NCBI GenBank assembly: GCA_037954235.1
Contig: JBBMOA010000004.1
Span: 3,795,001 to 3,859,000, forward strand
Length of the DNA: 64,000 nucleotides
Reading direction: 5' to 3'
From: Aulostomus chinensis
Lineage: Eukaryota; Chordata; Actinopteri; Syngnathiformes; Aulostomidae
Both the position numbers and the translations under genes were made by a program. Of the stretch, positions 44,797 to 57,756 are shown piece after piece. How positions within the stretch are numbered: the stretch's first letter is position 1; each line of letters begins with the position of its first letter. Under the pieces are notes generated by a model that made no database searches, was not told the origin of the DNA, and saw only the letters and a program-made list of their open reading frames with translations.

Positions 44797-47244
44797 TACG
44801 TACAGTGCGAGGCCAGAGTGACCGACAAGCGTGACAGGGGAGGAGACACACTCCTCTTCTAGTTGCTGATAAAATGCAGCTTAATTTTTTAACTTAATCT
44901 CTTTTACACCAGCAGTAAAACACTACATTCTTGAGGAAAATGTAAATTTTTTTACTTTCCAAATTTTTCTTATTGTAGCTTGTTGCAGAGATGGAAAAAA
45001 CAAAACAAAACGGGTTTTGTGTTTTGGTGTCCGATAAAGAAAGTGTTTTAATTGAAGGAGGAACGTACTCATCTCAGCCTGGAGTGACAGGAGAAAGCGA
45101 TCCGTCAAGAATTCAGGGTTACGGCAACGCTGTTGACCTTTGAACTCCTAGAAACCAGACCTTACCCTGAGGTGACCTGCTTGTCTAGACTAGAGGTCAC
45201 CAACCTGTTGATTATCATCATCTCTCTGCTGGTTGAGTACTAAACCTCTCCACGTCTGGGTCCGTAACATCGGGAGGCAGTTAAAACCCTGACGTGACAA
45301 GTGACCCTCTGAGCAGCCGCGGACACAGTCGGAGGCTTCAGGAGCTGCGTCTGAGCAGCTGCTGCTTCAGCCTGCTGGTTAAAACAATGAAAGCAGAAGG
45401 ATTCTGATCCACAGCTATTGTTTTCCAATATGAAGAAACTCACGACACAACAAAAGCCTCTATATTCTCCACAAAAGGGTTAAGATATAACAGAAGCTGT
45501 TTTTAAAATAAATACTGAGCTTTTCTAGTAGGAGCCAGGTGGAAGCCGACCCCTCGCCGTAATCGCTTTTGTCGTTCTACGAGCGATCCCCTGTGAGTGT
45601 TGATGTTGGAATAACTTCACGTGGGATTATGTTCCCAGAGGTGTCAGTCGGCCCGTCAGCCCGAGAGGGAGCCGGTGACAGGTGTAATCCTGACGGTTAG
45701 AAGCTTGTGTCTGAGAACTTGTTGATTCACGCTCACCGCTCTAACTCTTGTCCCTTTTCTGTCTCGCTGCCTGACAGGCCGCACTTGACTTCCCAAAAAT
45801 GTTCTTGTTTGATCGACAGGCTGCGGAGCACAAGTTTGCGGGGGGTGAATCATAGCTGTGTTTTGTCTTTGATGTGTGGCGGAAGTGTTACTGTCATCGC
45901 AGCCTATTAAAGCTTTTAATTATACGCCTTTATGGCCAGGTTAGTTAGCAGGATATATTATATTGGAATATCATTTTTACTCATCTCTAGTGTAGACCCT
46001 GATCATGCTACTATCACTGGTTATGGAACGTTTCTGCACTTTGACTTCAGCGGCGTTCTGTTCCCAGCTGGTCCAGCAGGGAAGGAGGTAATGGCACCTC
46101 TCTGTTAGAGTCGGATCGACATGTCGGACGGATGATTTCTATCAGCCAATATCGATATGTCTTCTGTGTTGGTTCTTGTGACAAAAGACGAAGAGTCATC
46201 GTGTCCGGCAGCCTGTTTTATTCAGTACTGAACAATTCCCATGGGTGCATTTTCAAAAGTTACCTCTGATTTTCAACGACTCTACACATTAGACACTATA
46301 AAAACTCTAGAAGGTACAAAGCTGAATCATAATTCTCATATCTTGATAGAACTGCGATGGCAACAGTGTTTCTGCAGATACATTGATTTAGGAATGTCTG
46401 TTTTAGCCCCAATAATCAATACCATGCTGATCTTTCGTTGTCTTTCATGTTGTGTCCTGAAGCGTAGCCGAAAGGAGAATCTGTCGTTTCCCAGCGTAAC
46501 CCTTCCCACATGGAACCCAGGGCGTCAGATCCTGACGACAGCAACATGGGTGTCACCTTACAAGCTCCTGACAGCTTCTGTTCTGCTCTGACAGCACTTG
46601 TCACGTTTAAGGCTGAAATTTCCCGTGACACACGGACAAACCTGAAGGAGAACATCAGCGTTCATACGCCTGCGTGTACCAAACGTATTTATCAGCCTGC
46701 TTAAATACAGTCAGACTGTTAGCCAGAATTCAGCCCCCCCCCACTAAGCCTTTCAAAGGCCGACAAAGATGTGCAGATTGAAACTTGGTGGGTTTTCTGG
46801 GACCCTCGAGGCCTCGTCTTTTAACAGAGACAGATGCAAAGAGAAACAGCGCTCTGAGGTGTCTTAGGCTGTCTTTGAACTAAGATGTCTTTCTTTTACA
46901 TTTTGGATAAGGTGACTCAAACACAAAAAGGCATGCATGACTCTACACAAGTATGCCCCCCCCCCCCTCGCTCGTACTCAAGTACAATCAGCGCCGTCCG
47001 TCACAGAGCAGCTGGGGTCCTCGCGGCGGCCGACCTCTTCCCCCTGGAGTGTTATGGCCAAGTTTCACACAAAGATCCCTTGCACCTTTCATAAGGCACA
47101 CAAAAAGTGCCTCACCCTCCCGAAATGTCTTCGGTTACTTGAATATCAAAGCTTCTTTATCCTTCACTTTCACTCAGCAGACAGAAATTCTTTACAAGTC
47201 ACATTTACACAAAATAGCAGCTGTATTTTGATAAAGCACATTTC

Positions 47245-47245
<1 letters not shown>

Positions 47246-47296
<51 letters not shown>
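47246..47296 (+). repeat. (GT)n/(TA)n compound microsatellite
   Basis: GT repeat changing to about 18 TA units. Confidence 0.9.
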
Positions 47297-47300
<4 letters not shown>

Positions 47301-47458
47301 GCAGTATTTTCTCTTCTCATTCAAACTACAAGTACCACCTCGTATTTAAAGTGATGTTCCAACTTAATGGGAAATGTACTTATTCACCATCACCTTGGAT
47401 CAAGACGAGAAGACAGAAGCTCCTCTCCTCACTCGTCCCTTTCATCCCTCACAGCCTG

Positions 47459-47881
47459 GCTAGTTAGCTTAGCACAATGAATAGAAGTGGATGGGAAGCG
47501 GTAGCACAACTCTGTCTGAATTCACCAAATAGAAAAGTTTTGGGATCTTGATATGTCCAGAGGGATTCCCGAAGTAGCCTTCGCTCTTCTTCTCGTCAAC
47601 ATATGTTTTGTTTTGCTGGCCAAACATTTGAGGTGCTGCGTCAAACCCCTGGATCCAGTCAGGAAAGTCGTTCCTACATTGTGTCTGATTCAAAAATGAC
47701 AACGTCTCACAAGTTTAAGTTGTTGTTTCATTGCCAATGTGTGCAGAATCTAAGTTTTGTTAACTGCAAAGAATGTTAGGAGAAAATAGTTTTTGAGAGC
47801 TTTTTTTTTGAGAGAGAGCTTTTGACCGAGGTATGCTAACACTTCCCATCCACTACCATTCATTGTGCTAAGCTAACTAGC
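47459..47881. mobile_element. MITE-like element with 40-bp terminal inverted repeats
   Basis: The left end (47459-47498, GCTAGTTAGCTTAGCACAAT onward) matches the reverse complement of the right end (47842-47881) at 38 of 40 positions. The 423-base interior has no transposase-like frame. The outer flanks share only a few bases, so the target-site duplication is unclear and the superfamily cannot be assigned. Similar GCTAGTTAGCTTAGCACAATG termini are widespread in fish DNA as I recall. Confidence 0.75.
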
Positions 47882-48336
47882 AGCTGGTCTGTGTAGGTCT
47901 CAGCTCCCTTATGCAGCACAGAGGAGAGAAGGGTAGCTATCCTCTCGTCTGGCTCCGGGGAGGATGGAGGGTAAAGAAATGTATCCAAAATTCGTTGCTC
48001 ATGCAATGTCATTTCTTGTTATTTTCTCAGGAGTCCTGTTTTTGAAAGCGTCTCGGACAGAGTGGTCATGCAAGTATGGCGCTATCAAAGTTTGTGAGGG
48101 TTCCCAAAACGACAAACTATTCACAGGAATCCAATTAACCCTGCAAGTTCATGTTATTGGGCAGTACTTTATCTGTGCAGTTCTCCTGACACCTCTGTCA
48201 CAGAGCTGAAGCACCAACTACAATGCTCCTCTATGCTTCCGTTCATCCCATGTGATATTTGAAAATGAGATGCGTGCTGCTGTCTACCTTCAACAGCTCT
48301 TTATCAGATTACCTCCCAGGCAACAGAAGGGATGTT

Positions 48337-48340
<4 letters not shown>

Positions 48341-48382
<42 letters not shown>
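48341..48382 (+). repeat. (GT)n microsatellite
   Basis: About 21 uninterrupted GT units. Confidence 0.9.
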
Positions 48383-48386
<4 letters not shown>

Positions 48387-50975
48387 AGGCCCTAGCAGGG
48401 ATTTTATGGCAATAATGGTAATTCCTGTCATGATATAGAAATTTTATGAGATTTTTTTTTTTTTTAATGAAAACTTGGTGACCTTCAGTTGACTTTATCC
48501 AACTTCATTCATGTTCTAAACATGACTCAAAGCAACATGTCGACCATCCTCACCCGAGGTGGTTCATCGTTCCAGACCACCTCCTAAACCTCCCTCCATC
48601 GCTGTGGGAGGATTCTGCGTGGACCGTCTGTCCATAGATCCTGCTGACATGCTGCTGAGTGTTCCACTCAACGGAACCACAACGCAGCATCTTCAGTGCC
48701 AATATTGATTTTGATTTGCTCATAATGTAGCCGTCAGTTCTTAATCGATCGTGAAAGTTTTATGTTGCTGCCGGCTCACGGTGGGATCACATCAAATTGT
48801 CGAAAGAGATACATTCCTAGTCCACAGGCCGTAGGCAGTGCTGGTCCAGATGCCTCGACCTCTGACTGCGGTAGGTTGACCTTTGGCCCTCAGGAAGTCA
48901 CAGAAACAAAGCAGAGAGGCAGCGTGTGCAGCCAGTGAGGACTCGGTGAAAGTCAGCCCAGATCTTATCTGAAGCTGCTTTCACACACGTGCTGCACAGC
49001 TGAAATGACTTGAAATCACCCGCAGGAGCTGCATGTCAGAGATCAAATGTCACAGGAGGGTTTAAGGAGGTTGTCTTTTTTTTAAGATTTACATGACGAG
49101 CAGCAAGAACAAACAACTGAAGGGTCGGCTGCTTTGTTGCTCAGTCTGACCTTCTTGTGTGGTGCAGATTGTGTGGGTCGATCCATTTTTATTAAACCTA
49201 ACTTCAGCCTTCCTGAAGGTGGTGGCAGTGGAACAATCCCGGTTTCTGGAAACGCTCTGGGCATTCTTACACTTCAATTACAATAATTTACTACATTTTA
49301 TGTATTTTAACCAGTTCCTTTGGTTTTCACTTAACAATTTTTCAATCCGACTATTGAACTTCGCCCACTGTTGTCATCCACCGTGCGGGCGACGTCTCCC
49401 CACACATGGATTTGAGTCTGATATTATTGTTAAATCAGCAAACCTTTTCTGTTGAAAGGAGAAAAAGGATTCATTTGTTAGATTAGAGACGTCCTCTCTA
49501 CCTCCTCCTCCTGTGTGCTGCTGCAGTTCACTTCTCCTTAGGAGAACCATGGGACCAAATGAGTTGCTCACCCGTCAGTGCAGTGATTTACAGGTTCGTG
49601 TCTCCGCCAATGAGGACGTTCAGGTTTATGGAGGTGTTCCTCTCAGTAATTGTGCAACAGATACATGTAGAGAAGCAAAGGCAGGTGGAGGAGTTCCATT
49701 TGAAGCAGCCGCACCCTTGGCTCAAACAAACAGTAGATCTCAGAGCTGACTGCCGAGATTCGGCCCTTCATTTGCATTTCATCTTCCTCGCTCACAGTCC
49801 CATCGTTGTGCCCTAGCAAGCTAACGTTAGCTTCTTTAACATTAAAAGTCCAGGTGAGGAAAGCAGCTTTGGAAGTGTGTGTCTCTCAATGCACCGTCCA
49901 GCATGTTCAAGTCCCAGCTTTGTGTTCTTGGTGTGAAGTGATAGGCTCGACGTGTCAAGAGTCACGCTGGTTAAAATGGACTCACAGGAGGAGGCTTTTA
50001 CTCTTAGAACTCAAGTGTTTTGGTGAAAAATACACTTTTAAAGGAATCAGGGTGAGGTTGAATACTTTTAGGCTCACTTATTTGGAGCTCACATGGTTCG
50101 TGGCACTGAACAACCAGTGAACAGTTTTTATGAATATTTTGTACATTTTATTCACCATGATTGAGACCCAAATTACAAATTCACTTCTGCTGTTTCAAAT
50201 AACTTTTTAAAACAATTTTTAGGGTCAAAAGTCTGGTCGTGCACAGTGCTTGTTTTCTCAGGATCGGGAATCCTCCATCTTTTGTGGGCTTTTGAGCATA
50301 CAAGGGCCCGGCCATGTACGTAGTACTCAGGCTTCCCGAGTACTTCATTCCTGCAAGCAGCAGGGTCCCCCCAGGGTCCAAAGTATTTGAGATGGTTTTG
50401 AATCATCTGATACCAAATAGTTTGGTTATGGACCGGTGGGGGTAAAGCTGTGACAGCCTTTGGGCCATCATGACACCCCTGCAAGTTCAACCATGTGCAT
50501 GATGTAAGGAATGAGGGGATTCGGCTTCAGTGTCCATTGCTTGATGTTTCCTTAAGAAGAGGCCGACAGCTGGCTCCCCATGCCTGGCATTCTGCTGATG
50601 GCTGCTGCCCTTGAACGCATTCATCACTGCTCATAAATTTTACACATCCATAGTGGGCAGCTATTCTGTGGCTCCCCAGGAATGCAGGCATGTATAGGTG
50701 TGAGTGTCTGGCAGTTGAATGTGGAGAACACATGACTGCAGACGTGCATGTTGTCTTGAACTTAAGCACAAAAACTATCTGTAACATGGACACTGCTGCA
50801 GTTTTCTAAGACTGTAGGTATGAAAGCCTCTTCGCTCCTTCACAGTATTGGCAAAGTTACTTCCAAAATACAATATATGAGCTAAGAGTAGTCTATCATT
50901 TGAGAGTAATGGATTACTTAACAACATTACCATCTGTGTCGAGTGATATGTGACTGCGTGTTACCTTTATATGCA

Positions 50976-51340
50976 GGGCGACACGGTGGTGCAGTGATTA
51001 GCACTTTCACCTCACAGCAAGAAGGTTCTGGGTTCGAGCCTGGCTGGAGCACGGGGTCTTTCTGTGTGGAGTCTGCATGTTCTCCCTGTTCCTGCGTGGG
51101 TTCTCTCTGGTACTCCAGCTTCCTCCACAGTCCAAAGACATCAAGAGGGGACCAGGTTAATCCAGACTCTAAATCAACCGTTGGAGAGCCAATGGTTGTC
51201 TGTCTCTATGTGTTGGCCCTGCCATGGACTGGTGACCTGTCCAGGGTGAACCCCGCCTCTCGCCTGAAGGCTGCTGGGATAGCCCCCCCCCCCACATCCT
51301 TTAACAGGATAAGCGGTAGAAAATAGATGGATGGATGGAT
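50976..51340 (+). mobile_element. tRNA-derived SINE, family B, second copy
   Basis: It has the same order of blocks as 3681-4085: tRNA-like head with CACGGTGGTGCAGTGATTAG and GGTTCGAGCC, GTGTGGAGTCTGCATGTTCT, GGTACTCCAGCTTCCTCC, CTGGTGACCTGTCCAGGGTG and an ATAGATGGATGGATGGAT tail. TTATAT occurs on both sides (about 50967 and 51343), a possible short target duplication. Confidence 0.8.
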
Positions 51341-53200
51341 ATTATATCTATATCTAATCTATCTTATATCTATTATATCATTTTCTTGCTGTGTGGCTTT
51401 CCAATTAGCTTGATAGCGAAGGTTGTTCACTCACACACTCACTCGTCTATTATGAGCACATCACCTCCAAAGTGCCGTGTTCCTTCACAAGGCCCTCGTT
51501 GCTAACAGTACCAACCAAGTGGTGTGCCACTTTCCAAGCCCTCAAGCTGTCTGAAACGGTGTATTCCATGTTATTGGATGAAAGCTGCATGCTCATATTC
51601 TGGTCAATAGTGAGATGATAAGATTAAACGCCATGTATATCTGAATGCTACAAAATTAAGCTACATTCAGGTTAGCCTAGCCAAGCAGGTGAAAACTGTG
51701 GCCTAGCTTGAAATTAGCCTACCAGCACCAGATCTCACTTTTACGTGTTGTAGCTTCTTTATTTTGTTTAATATCTGAGCTTAAAACTGAAGTCTAACAC
51801 AACACTTTATAATTTTATGGTCGGAATTGTTTTGTAAATTGTTACTTCCAGCCACCAGTATTTATGTTTAGCTCATAGTGTGGATGTAGCTTGTTATAAA
51901 TGTAGGCTGTAGACAGGAGAGCTGTTGCGTCAGTCTTCTTTTTTCTTAACTTTGGGAAGAATGTGTTTTGTCTGTGGAAAGCTTGCTAACCATTCCTCCA
52001 CACTCCTGCCAGTTTTATAGGAAATCAGACGATGTCGTCAGACTTGTGTTTGTGTTGCTTGTGCGACCAAACCCAGCTTGTGTTTACTCGTCAAGGTGTG
52101 TTTCAAGGTGATGGCAAACTGAGACTTTAGCATTCCCCTTTGTTCACCCTTCCACCTGTACACGACACGCAGGGACACTCGTGAGTACTGAAATATGCTG
52201 AGGACACACTGATATGAGTCGAGGCCTGTTGGCTTTGTCAGGGAGTATGAGAAGTGAGCTGTGGTTAGTTGTTGTGGTTTGGCTTCAGGCGGAACTTGGT
52301 TTACAGATGGGAGTGTGATACCTCACAAACACACGCACACACACATATACAGACTCAACCTCATCTTGCTATTCATACCTGCTCACAGTAGTCACTCCGT
52401 CGATCGGTGGGGTCCGCATTGCTGCAGGGCCGATAAATGAAATGGCATATAATTAGTAAAGCGATGACAGGAGCCATTCCTCCGGCATTGCATAGGTCCA
52501 ACTGTCCTCCGGAGTGTAGGACTACTCTTTACTCTTCATCCCCTGCAGCTGTTCTACTCATCATGTGAAGTCTACACTCTATAATGTTAGTATGTGGTTG
52601 TAGACCCTTTGTTCTTGGTTCTCCAGGGGCCCACTTCACCCACAGGAATCACATAAGGCTGTCACATTCAATTCCCAAACAACAACAATGCTAAACATGT
52701 GAGTTTTAATCTGTTTATGATGATTATGAGGCCATGTAAGTCAGTCAATCCGTCCACCACTGAATTTTCTTAACCGTGGGTGGATTGGGATGAGATTTGG
52801 TACAAAATGTTCATGCTGATTTTGTAGATATACCATGTTGACACGTGTTAAGCTAAAATGGTGACTGTTCATCATGTGTAGCACATCCTCTCAGAGCCCC
52901 TGGTCACTATTTGAAAACTGGTACAACTGCAGATTTTTTCCCCTCCCAGTATCATTTATTTAAGTAGACAAAACAAATCAGAATGGTGTTTACCACCTGG
53001 TTTACACCTTTAATAACCTGACTCACGTAAACACACACACACACACACTGTTCTTTCATAACATGGTGGTGATTAATAATCATTGATATTTACTTCCCAA
53101 ATGCCTCAATTTTAACACCTAACTTTGAAATTAGTCTTAACTCACTCTCAACAGCTATGTAACCAGCAGCAGTTTGGCCCAACAGCTATTACTAAACAAG

Positions 53201-53202
53201 CC

Positions 53203-53233
<31 letters not shown>

Positions 53234-53242
53234 ACACACACA
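53201..53242 (+). repeat. C19 run joined to (CA)n
   Basis: Nineteen C followed directly by about 11 CA units. Confidence 0.9.
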
Positions 53243-53549
53243 TCCCCGGACTACTTCTTCTTAGTTATAATCTGCAGCCCAGCCTCTGCCACAGGAATGA
53301 TTTCACCTCAAGCAAAACCTTGAAACATCCTAATAATTTAAGTGGAAGCTGCCTATAAATGTGTGTGCATGTGCAGTCACGCTCGTGTGTGAACATGCAG
53401 TGTGTGTTGACTATTTAATCGCCCCGCGGTATCAAATCAGGTGGCTAACATGCATTTAAATGCAGACAGTCTTCTGATCGTACGACGGTTTGGATTCCTG
53501 TTTGAGAAAAGTCAATACAGAAGAGTTTGTCATGGTCCAACCTCTAGAA

Positions 53550-53567
53550 CCCCCCCCCCCCCCCAGA

Positions 53568-53621
<54 letters not shown>
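53550..53621 (+). repeat. C15 run followed by (CA)n
   Basis: About 15 C, AGAGCG, then about 25 CA units. The composition matches the block 330 bases upstream. Confidence 0.9.
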
Positions 53622-53622
<1 letters not shown>

Positions 53623-56600
53623 ACTCAGAATCATTAAAACATGTCATAACCTAAACTTCAATAACCTGCATTTTTCTGAAAAGCCAAGATATTCTGTGTT
53701 TGTGATTGATTTACCTGGAGACCCCCACAGAAGATCATAAATTTGTCTCTTCTGGGGTCCACTGAATAGTTGTGTGATGTCGGTGGGTGCACCTGCAGTT
53801 TGAAGTGAGGTCATGATTTACTGTTTCCAGATACGTTCCCCTGCAGGGAGGGACTGAGTGATGGACTCGATTAAGAGGGAAAGAAAGTAACAGCATTTAT
53901 ATGCGGATGTAATATTTTGTTCATTCGGTCTTGTGATTTTAGTGAGAATGTTTATATTTGCGTTTCATTTTCGCTGAAAAAAACAAACCAAAAACTGTGC
54001 CGTTGGGCGAGGGATCACTGGCGGTTGTGACATATTTCACCTTCACCCCCTCCCCCCCCCCAAAAATTACTGCAATTTTGACTTTTGCCGTATTGTGATT
54101 TGACAATTTTTTTCAGACTGATTGTTCAGCCAAGCCCTTAAAAACATATATTTCAGATTAATTTCCGACTAACCATGCAACTGGTGTCGTCTGGAAGATG
54201 CTGGAACCGGAAGGCATGGGTTGGGTTTTCGTCCAAAGTTGCCTTCCATCCTGCTGCCTGAGCTCCACTCAGAAGCTGGGATGCTATTATGAGCTACGCG
54301 GTGTGTTGACTGTAATTGCTACCTTACATTCAGTGAGGAATGCTGTCACTTGTCAAGGTTCAGCTGAATAAAGGGACCACCCATGTTTAAAAAAAAAAAA
54401 ACTGTGGCAAATTACGACCAACAAATTCCTGTCCGGTCATGATAGAGAGCTTTTTTTTCTTCTTTTTTTTAAAAATTCAGAATAGTGATAATGTTCAGTA
54501 GCTCCCTGGGGAATCATTTCTTACCTTAATCCACATGATAAGAACTTGAAATCTGGATCTTGAATGATGTGGAAAAAATCTTGAATTAGAAAAACTTTGT
54601 TTGGAAGAACAGGAAGAAAATGTCATGAGCATGTCGCCTTTCTCCAACGTGCTGCTGGAGATGAGGATTAAAGTTTGTACGTTCAGTCGTGATCGCGTCG
54701 CAGTCTGAACCTCTTGTCAGCAAAAATGTTTCCATTCATACATTTTTGGAGAAATTTTTGATGCGTCACCACTTTAAATATCACTTGAATTAAATATAAG
54801 AGGATATGGTAATCATGGTTTTTTTTGTTTGTTTGTTTTTTTTACCTTTTTCAGGAAATAAAGAGTTTATTGCTCCTTACCGGAGATAAAAACACCTTTT
54901 TGCAAATGTGTTAATGGAAGGATTGCAACTCTATGAGGCCTTTTAATGTATGCTAATTAATCCATTTATTAAAAAAAAGAACTTTAACTTGCAAGGATGT
55001 CAAGCAGAGATTTGATTCTGACATTTGCATAAAGGCTGTGAACGACTTCGAATGTACAGATTTGTATCTTAACCATCGGTAAACACAGGGAAATTAACCG
55101 GATAGAAGCTGGTAAACTGACGCGCCGCCCTGCCCCACTCTTGGGTGACTCACCGTCATCAGGCAGTGTTCTTGTCAGCCAAACACAATGGCAGTGACAC
55201 CTAACTGACCCTGTGGAGTTGGAGGAGGAGGAGCAGATGCACTGAGGTGATGGGACTTTGTGCGATGATACGAGCTGGAATGAGAGCGATAGATTTGTTA
55301 GAGGAGTAAAGTGAGAAAAAAAAGGAAGGAAGAAGGTGGGGGTGTCTATTTTTACCCCCCGCGCTCCCGCTTTTTCAGACTTCAAAGAAACTCCCGCTGA
55401 GAAAGAATAAACCTGTCCAATGAACCGTATCGCTGCAACACACACACACACACACACACACGCTCAGGTTGCAGATTACATTAAAAGCCTAAACTGCTAA
55501 AACCAACATCAAAAATCACATACGTGGCACATATTCTGGTGTGTGTGTGTGTGTGTGTGTGCGTGCGTGTGTGTGTGTGTGTTGCTCATTGTTACGAAGG
55601 AGGGAGGTATGCGGCTCCTTCAGGGTGATAGAAACATCAAGAGCCTAGCAGGCGGACAGCAGCTCCATGTGGGCTGCTGCTGACTCACTGGACGCATGAA
55701 TGAATCGATGAGGCTGACAGCTTGACCGGCTGACTTACTCCATGACTGGATGGATTCATGAATGACTCATTGATTGAACAAACGTTTGCCTGAGCCACCA
55801 ACTGGCCGGCTACATCCAGACAGCTGACAAGTGCATGTGTTGATACTGTGTGTCAGCAGCTGGCCCGAAGCATTTAGACAGCATCCCTAGACTCTGGAAC
55901 GCAAGCACACACTAGATCTCCCTGACGTGTGTTCTTTAGTTTGATGGAAACACTTGAGTTTGAACGAAATCAATCCTAAATTCATTTGTTTGTTCTAAAA
56001 CATTCTGAGAACGTTGCAGTGCAATGTTCTAGTCTTGTTTTTTCTTCTTCTTAAAGGGAGGATAACATTCTTTTAAAAAAAAACCAAAAAACTTCCTAAA
56101 CATGTTTGGTGATAACCTTATTTTTTATTTATTTTGTGCAATTTTTTTGCTTTATAAGCATCATACAGAAGTTTTTTGGGAGCATTTTCTCAAAAATATT
56201 CAAACATGACTGGAAATTTTGACACTGGCCTCCCGTAGCTCTGACATTTTAGCAGGAACAACCATTCAGCAGGTATGTTTCCACGAAAATTGGCTAACAT
56301 CAACTGCAGCGCAACTCCTAATAATATCTTGTAGGAAAATATTCATGAAAATATTTGAGAACCTTTTGAGGATGTTTATTGTTTCAGATATCTCCATAAG
56401 GTTTAATGTTTAGCGTGAAAAAAAAAATACCAGCGCTAATTAGCGTGTTAGCCTTGGCGTTGTGAGGAGGTTAGCGTGCTACGTCAACGCACCTGTGCAC
56501 TGTATGCAGTTTCACAGTTAGCTGCGGAGAAAAGCTAAACTGAAGGCGAAAACCTCTTCAACACATTCGTGTTTTGACAGTCTTATTTTAAAAACTGGAA

Positions 56601-57706
56601 CGCTCCATGGATTAAATAGACACAATTTTGAAGATGCTTAAAATGGATATAGCGTCAGCATTGTTGGTGCTGTCTACTGATAATTGCTAGTTTCTCCTGA
56701 CGGCCTCAAATGTCCAGATTCGACAAAAACAATTATAGTGCCTCTCCAGACTTCCTGATGTTGACAGCAGGTCTGAAAGGAAGCCCCCGGGCCCCGAATT
56801 CTCGACAGGAGAACAGAGGGTGAGGTAGCAGGGGAGTTTCACCGTGCCTAATTAGGAATTAATACCACAATTATGGCTCTTTTCTGCCAAAGTCACTTTA
56901 TTTCTTGATTTTCATTTTTCCTTCCTTGGTGGCTCGACAGGAGATTTAAATTGAGGAATGGCAGGATTTTTTTTTTTCATCTGTTGGTTGGATTATAGGC
57001 CTAAATACGAGGGTGGAACTTGCCGAAGGGAAGGTAAACAAGAATGCGACTGATTTGCATCAGAATGTTAACTATTGTGTTGTTTGAAGAGTAAGAAATT
57101 TGTAGACAGTGAGAAAATTCCTAACATTCTGAGCTCAATAAATGCAGTGTAAATTGAACTTAAATTATTAATTGACAGAAATGTTGGATTGAAAGGAAAA
57201 AAAAAATAAAAGCAATCATTTAAGAACTTCCTACATTCTTTAAAAAAAAGAATGAAGTCATATTTTTTCACACGTGCCTTTTGCAATGTTAAGCTTATTT
57301 AAAATAAAAGTAAAATAAAGCGTATACAAGATGCAATACAAGAATCAAACATTCACATGAGTAGAATTTGCCAAAAAACTGACATATATATTATTATTTT
57401 ATAGTACATTTCAATGGTATTAATTCTTAATTTTTCATGGAGACTGAGTTTTATACTAATCCTAAACTGTAAATGGAAGATAAACTCAGATATCTAGGAA
57501 CTGTTTCTTAACTTGATCAACTCATGTGTTTGTCAGGGGGCGCAGTTTGGCTGTGCGCCACATGAGTGCCAGCAGGACTGGAGGGCGATATGGGGGTACT
57601 GGGCAGGTGTTGGTGGGGTGTTTGGGGGCGTCAGAAGGTGCCGTCACAGCTTTGTCCTTGTTGCGACTATGAAAACAACTCCATGCTCGCACACACACTG
57701 GCTACA

Positions 57707-57710
<4 letters not shown>

Positions 57711-57752
<42 letters not shown>
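57711..57752 (+). repeat. (CA)n microsatellite
   Basis: About 20 uninterrupted CA units. Confidence 0.9.

Positions 57753-57756
<4 letters not shown>

Larger units (their letters stand above)
36701..47458 (+). other. celsr1 intron 1, first part
   Basis: No celsr1-like exon (expected to begin with the end of cadherin repeat 9) was found on the plus strand. Contents include hAT-like repeat sequence (about 37246-37770) and C runs (38030-38041, 38326-38339). Long GT/CA tracts occur at 40151-40197, 41160-41201, 43015-43066, 43853-43888 and 44753-44792. A possible old inverted element lies at about 40630-40785, and a reverse copy of a dispersed TTAGCTTAG-type repeat at about 43455-43600. Open frames are short and unsupported. 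Confidence 0.6.

Noticed and set aside
54984..55457. 157-codon minus-strand frame
   Set aside because: It starts within a CA repeat and has low-complexity serine runs with no family match.
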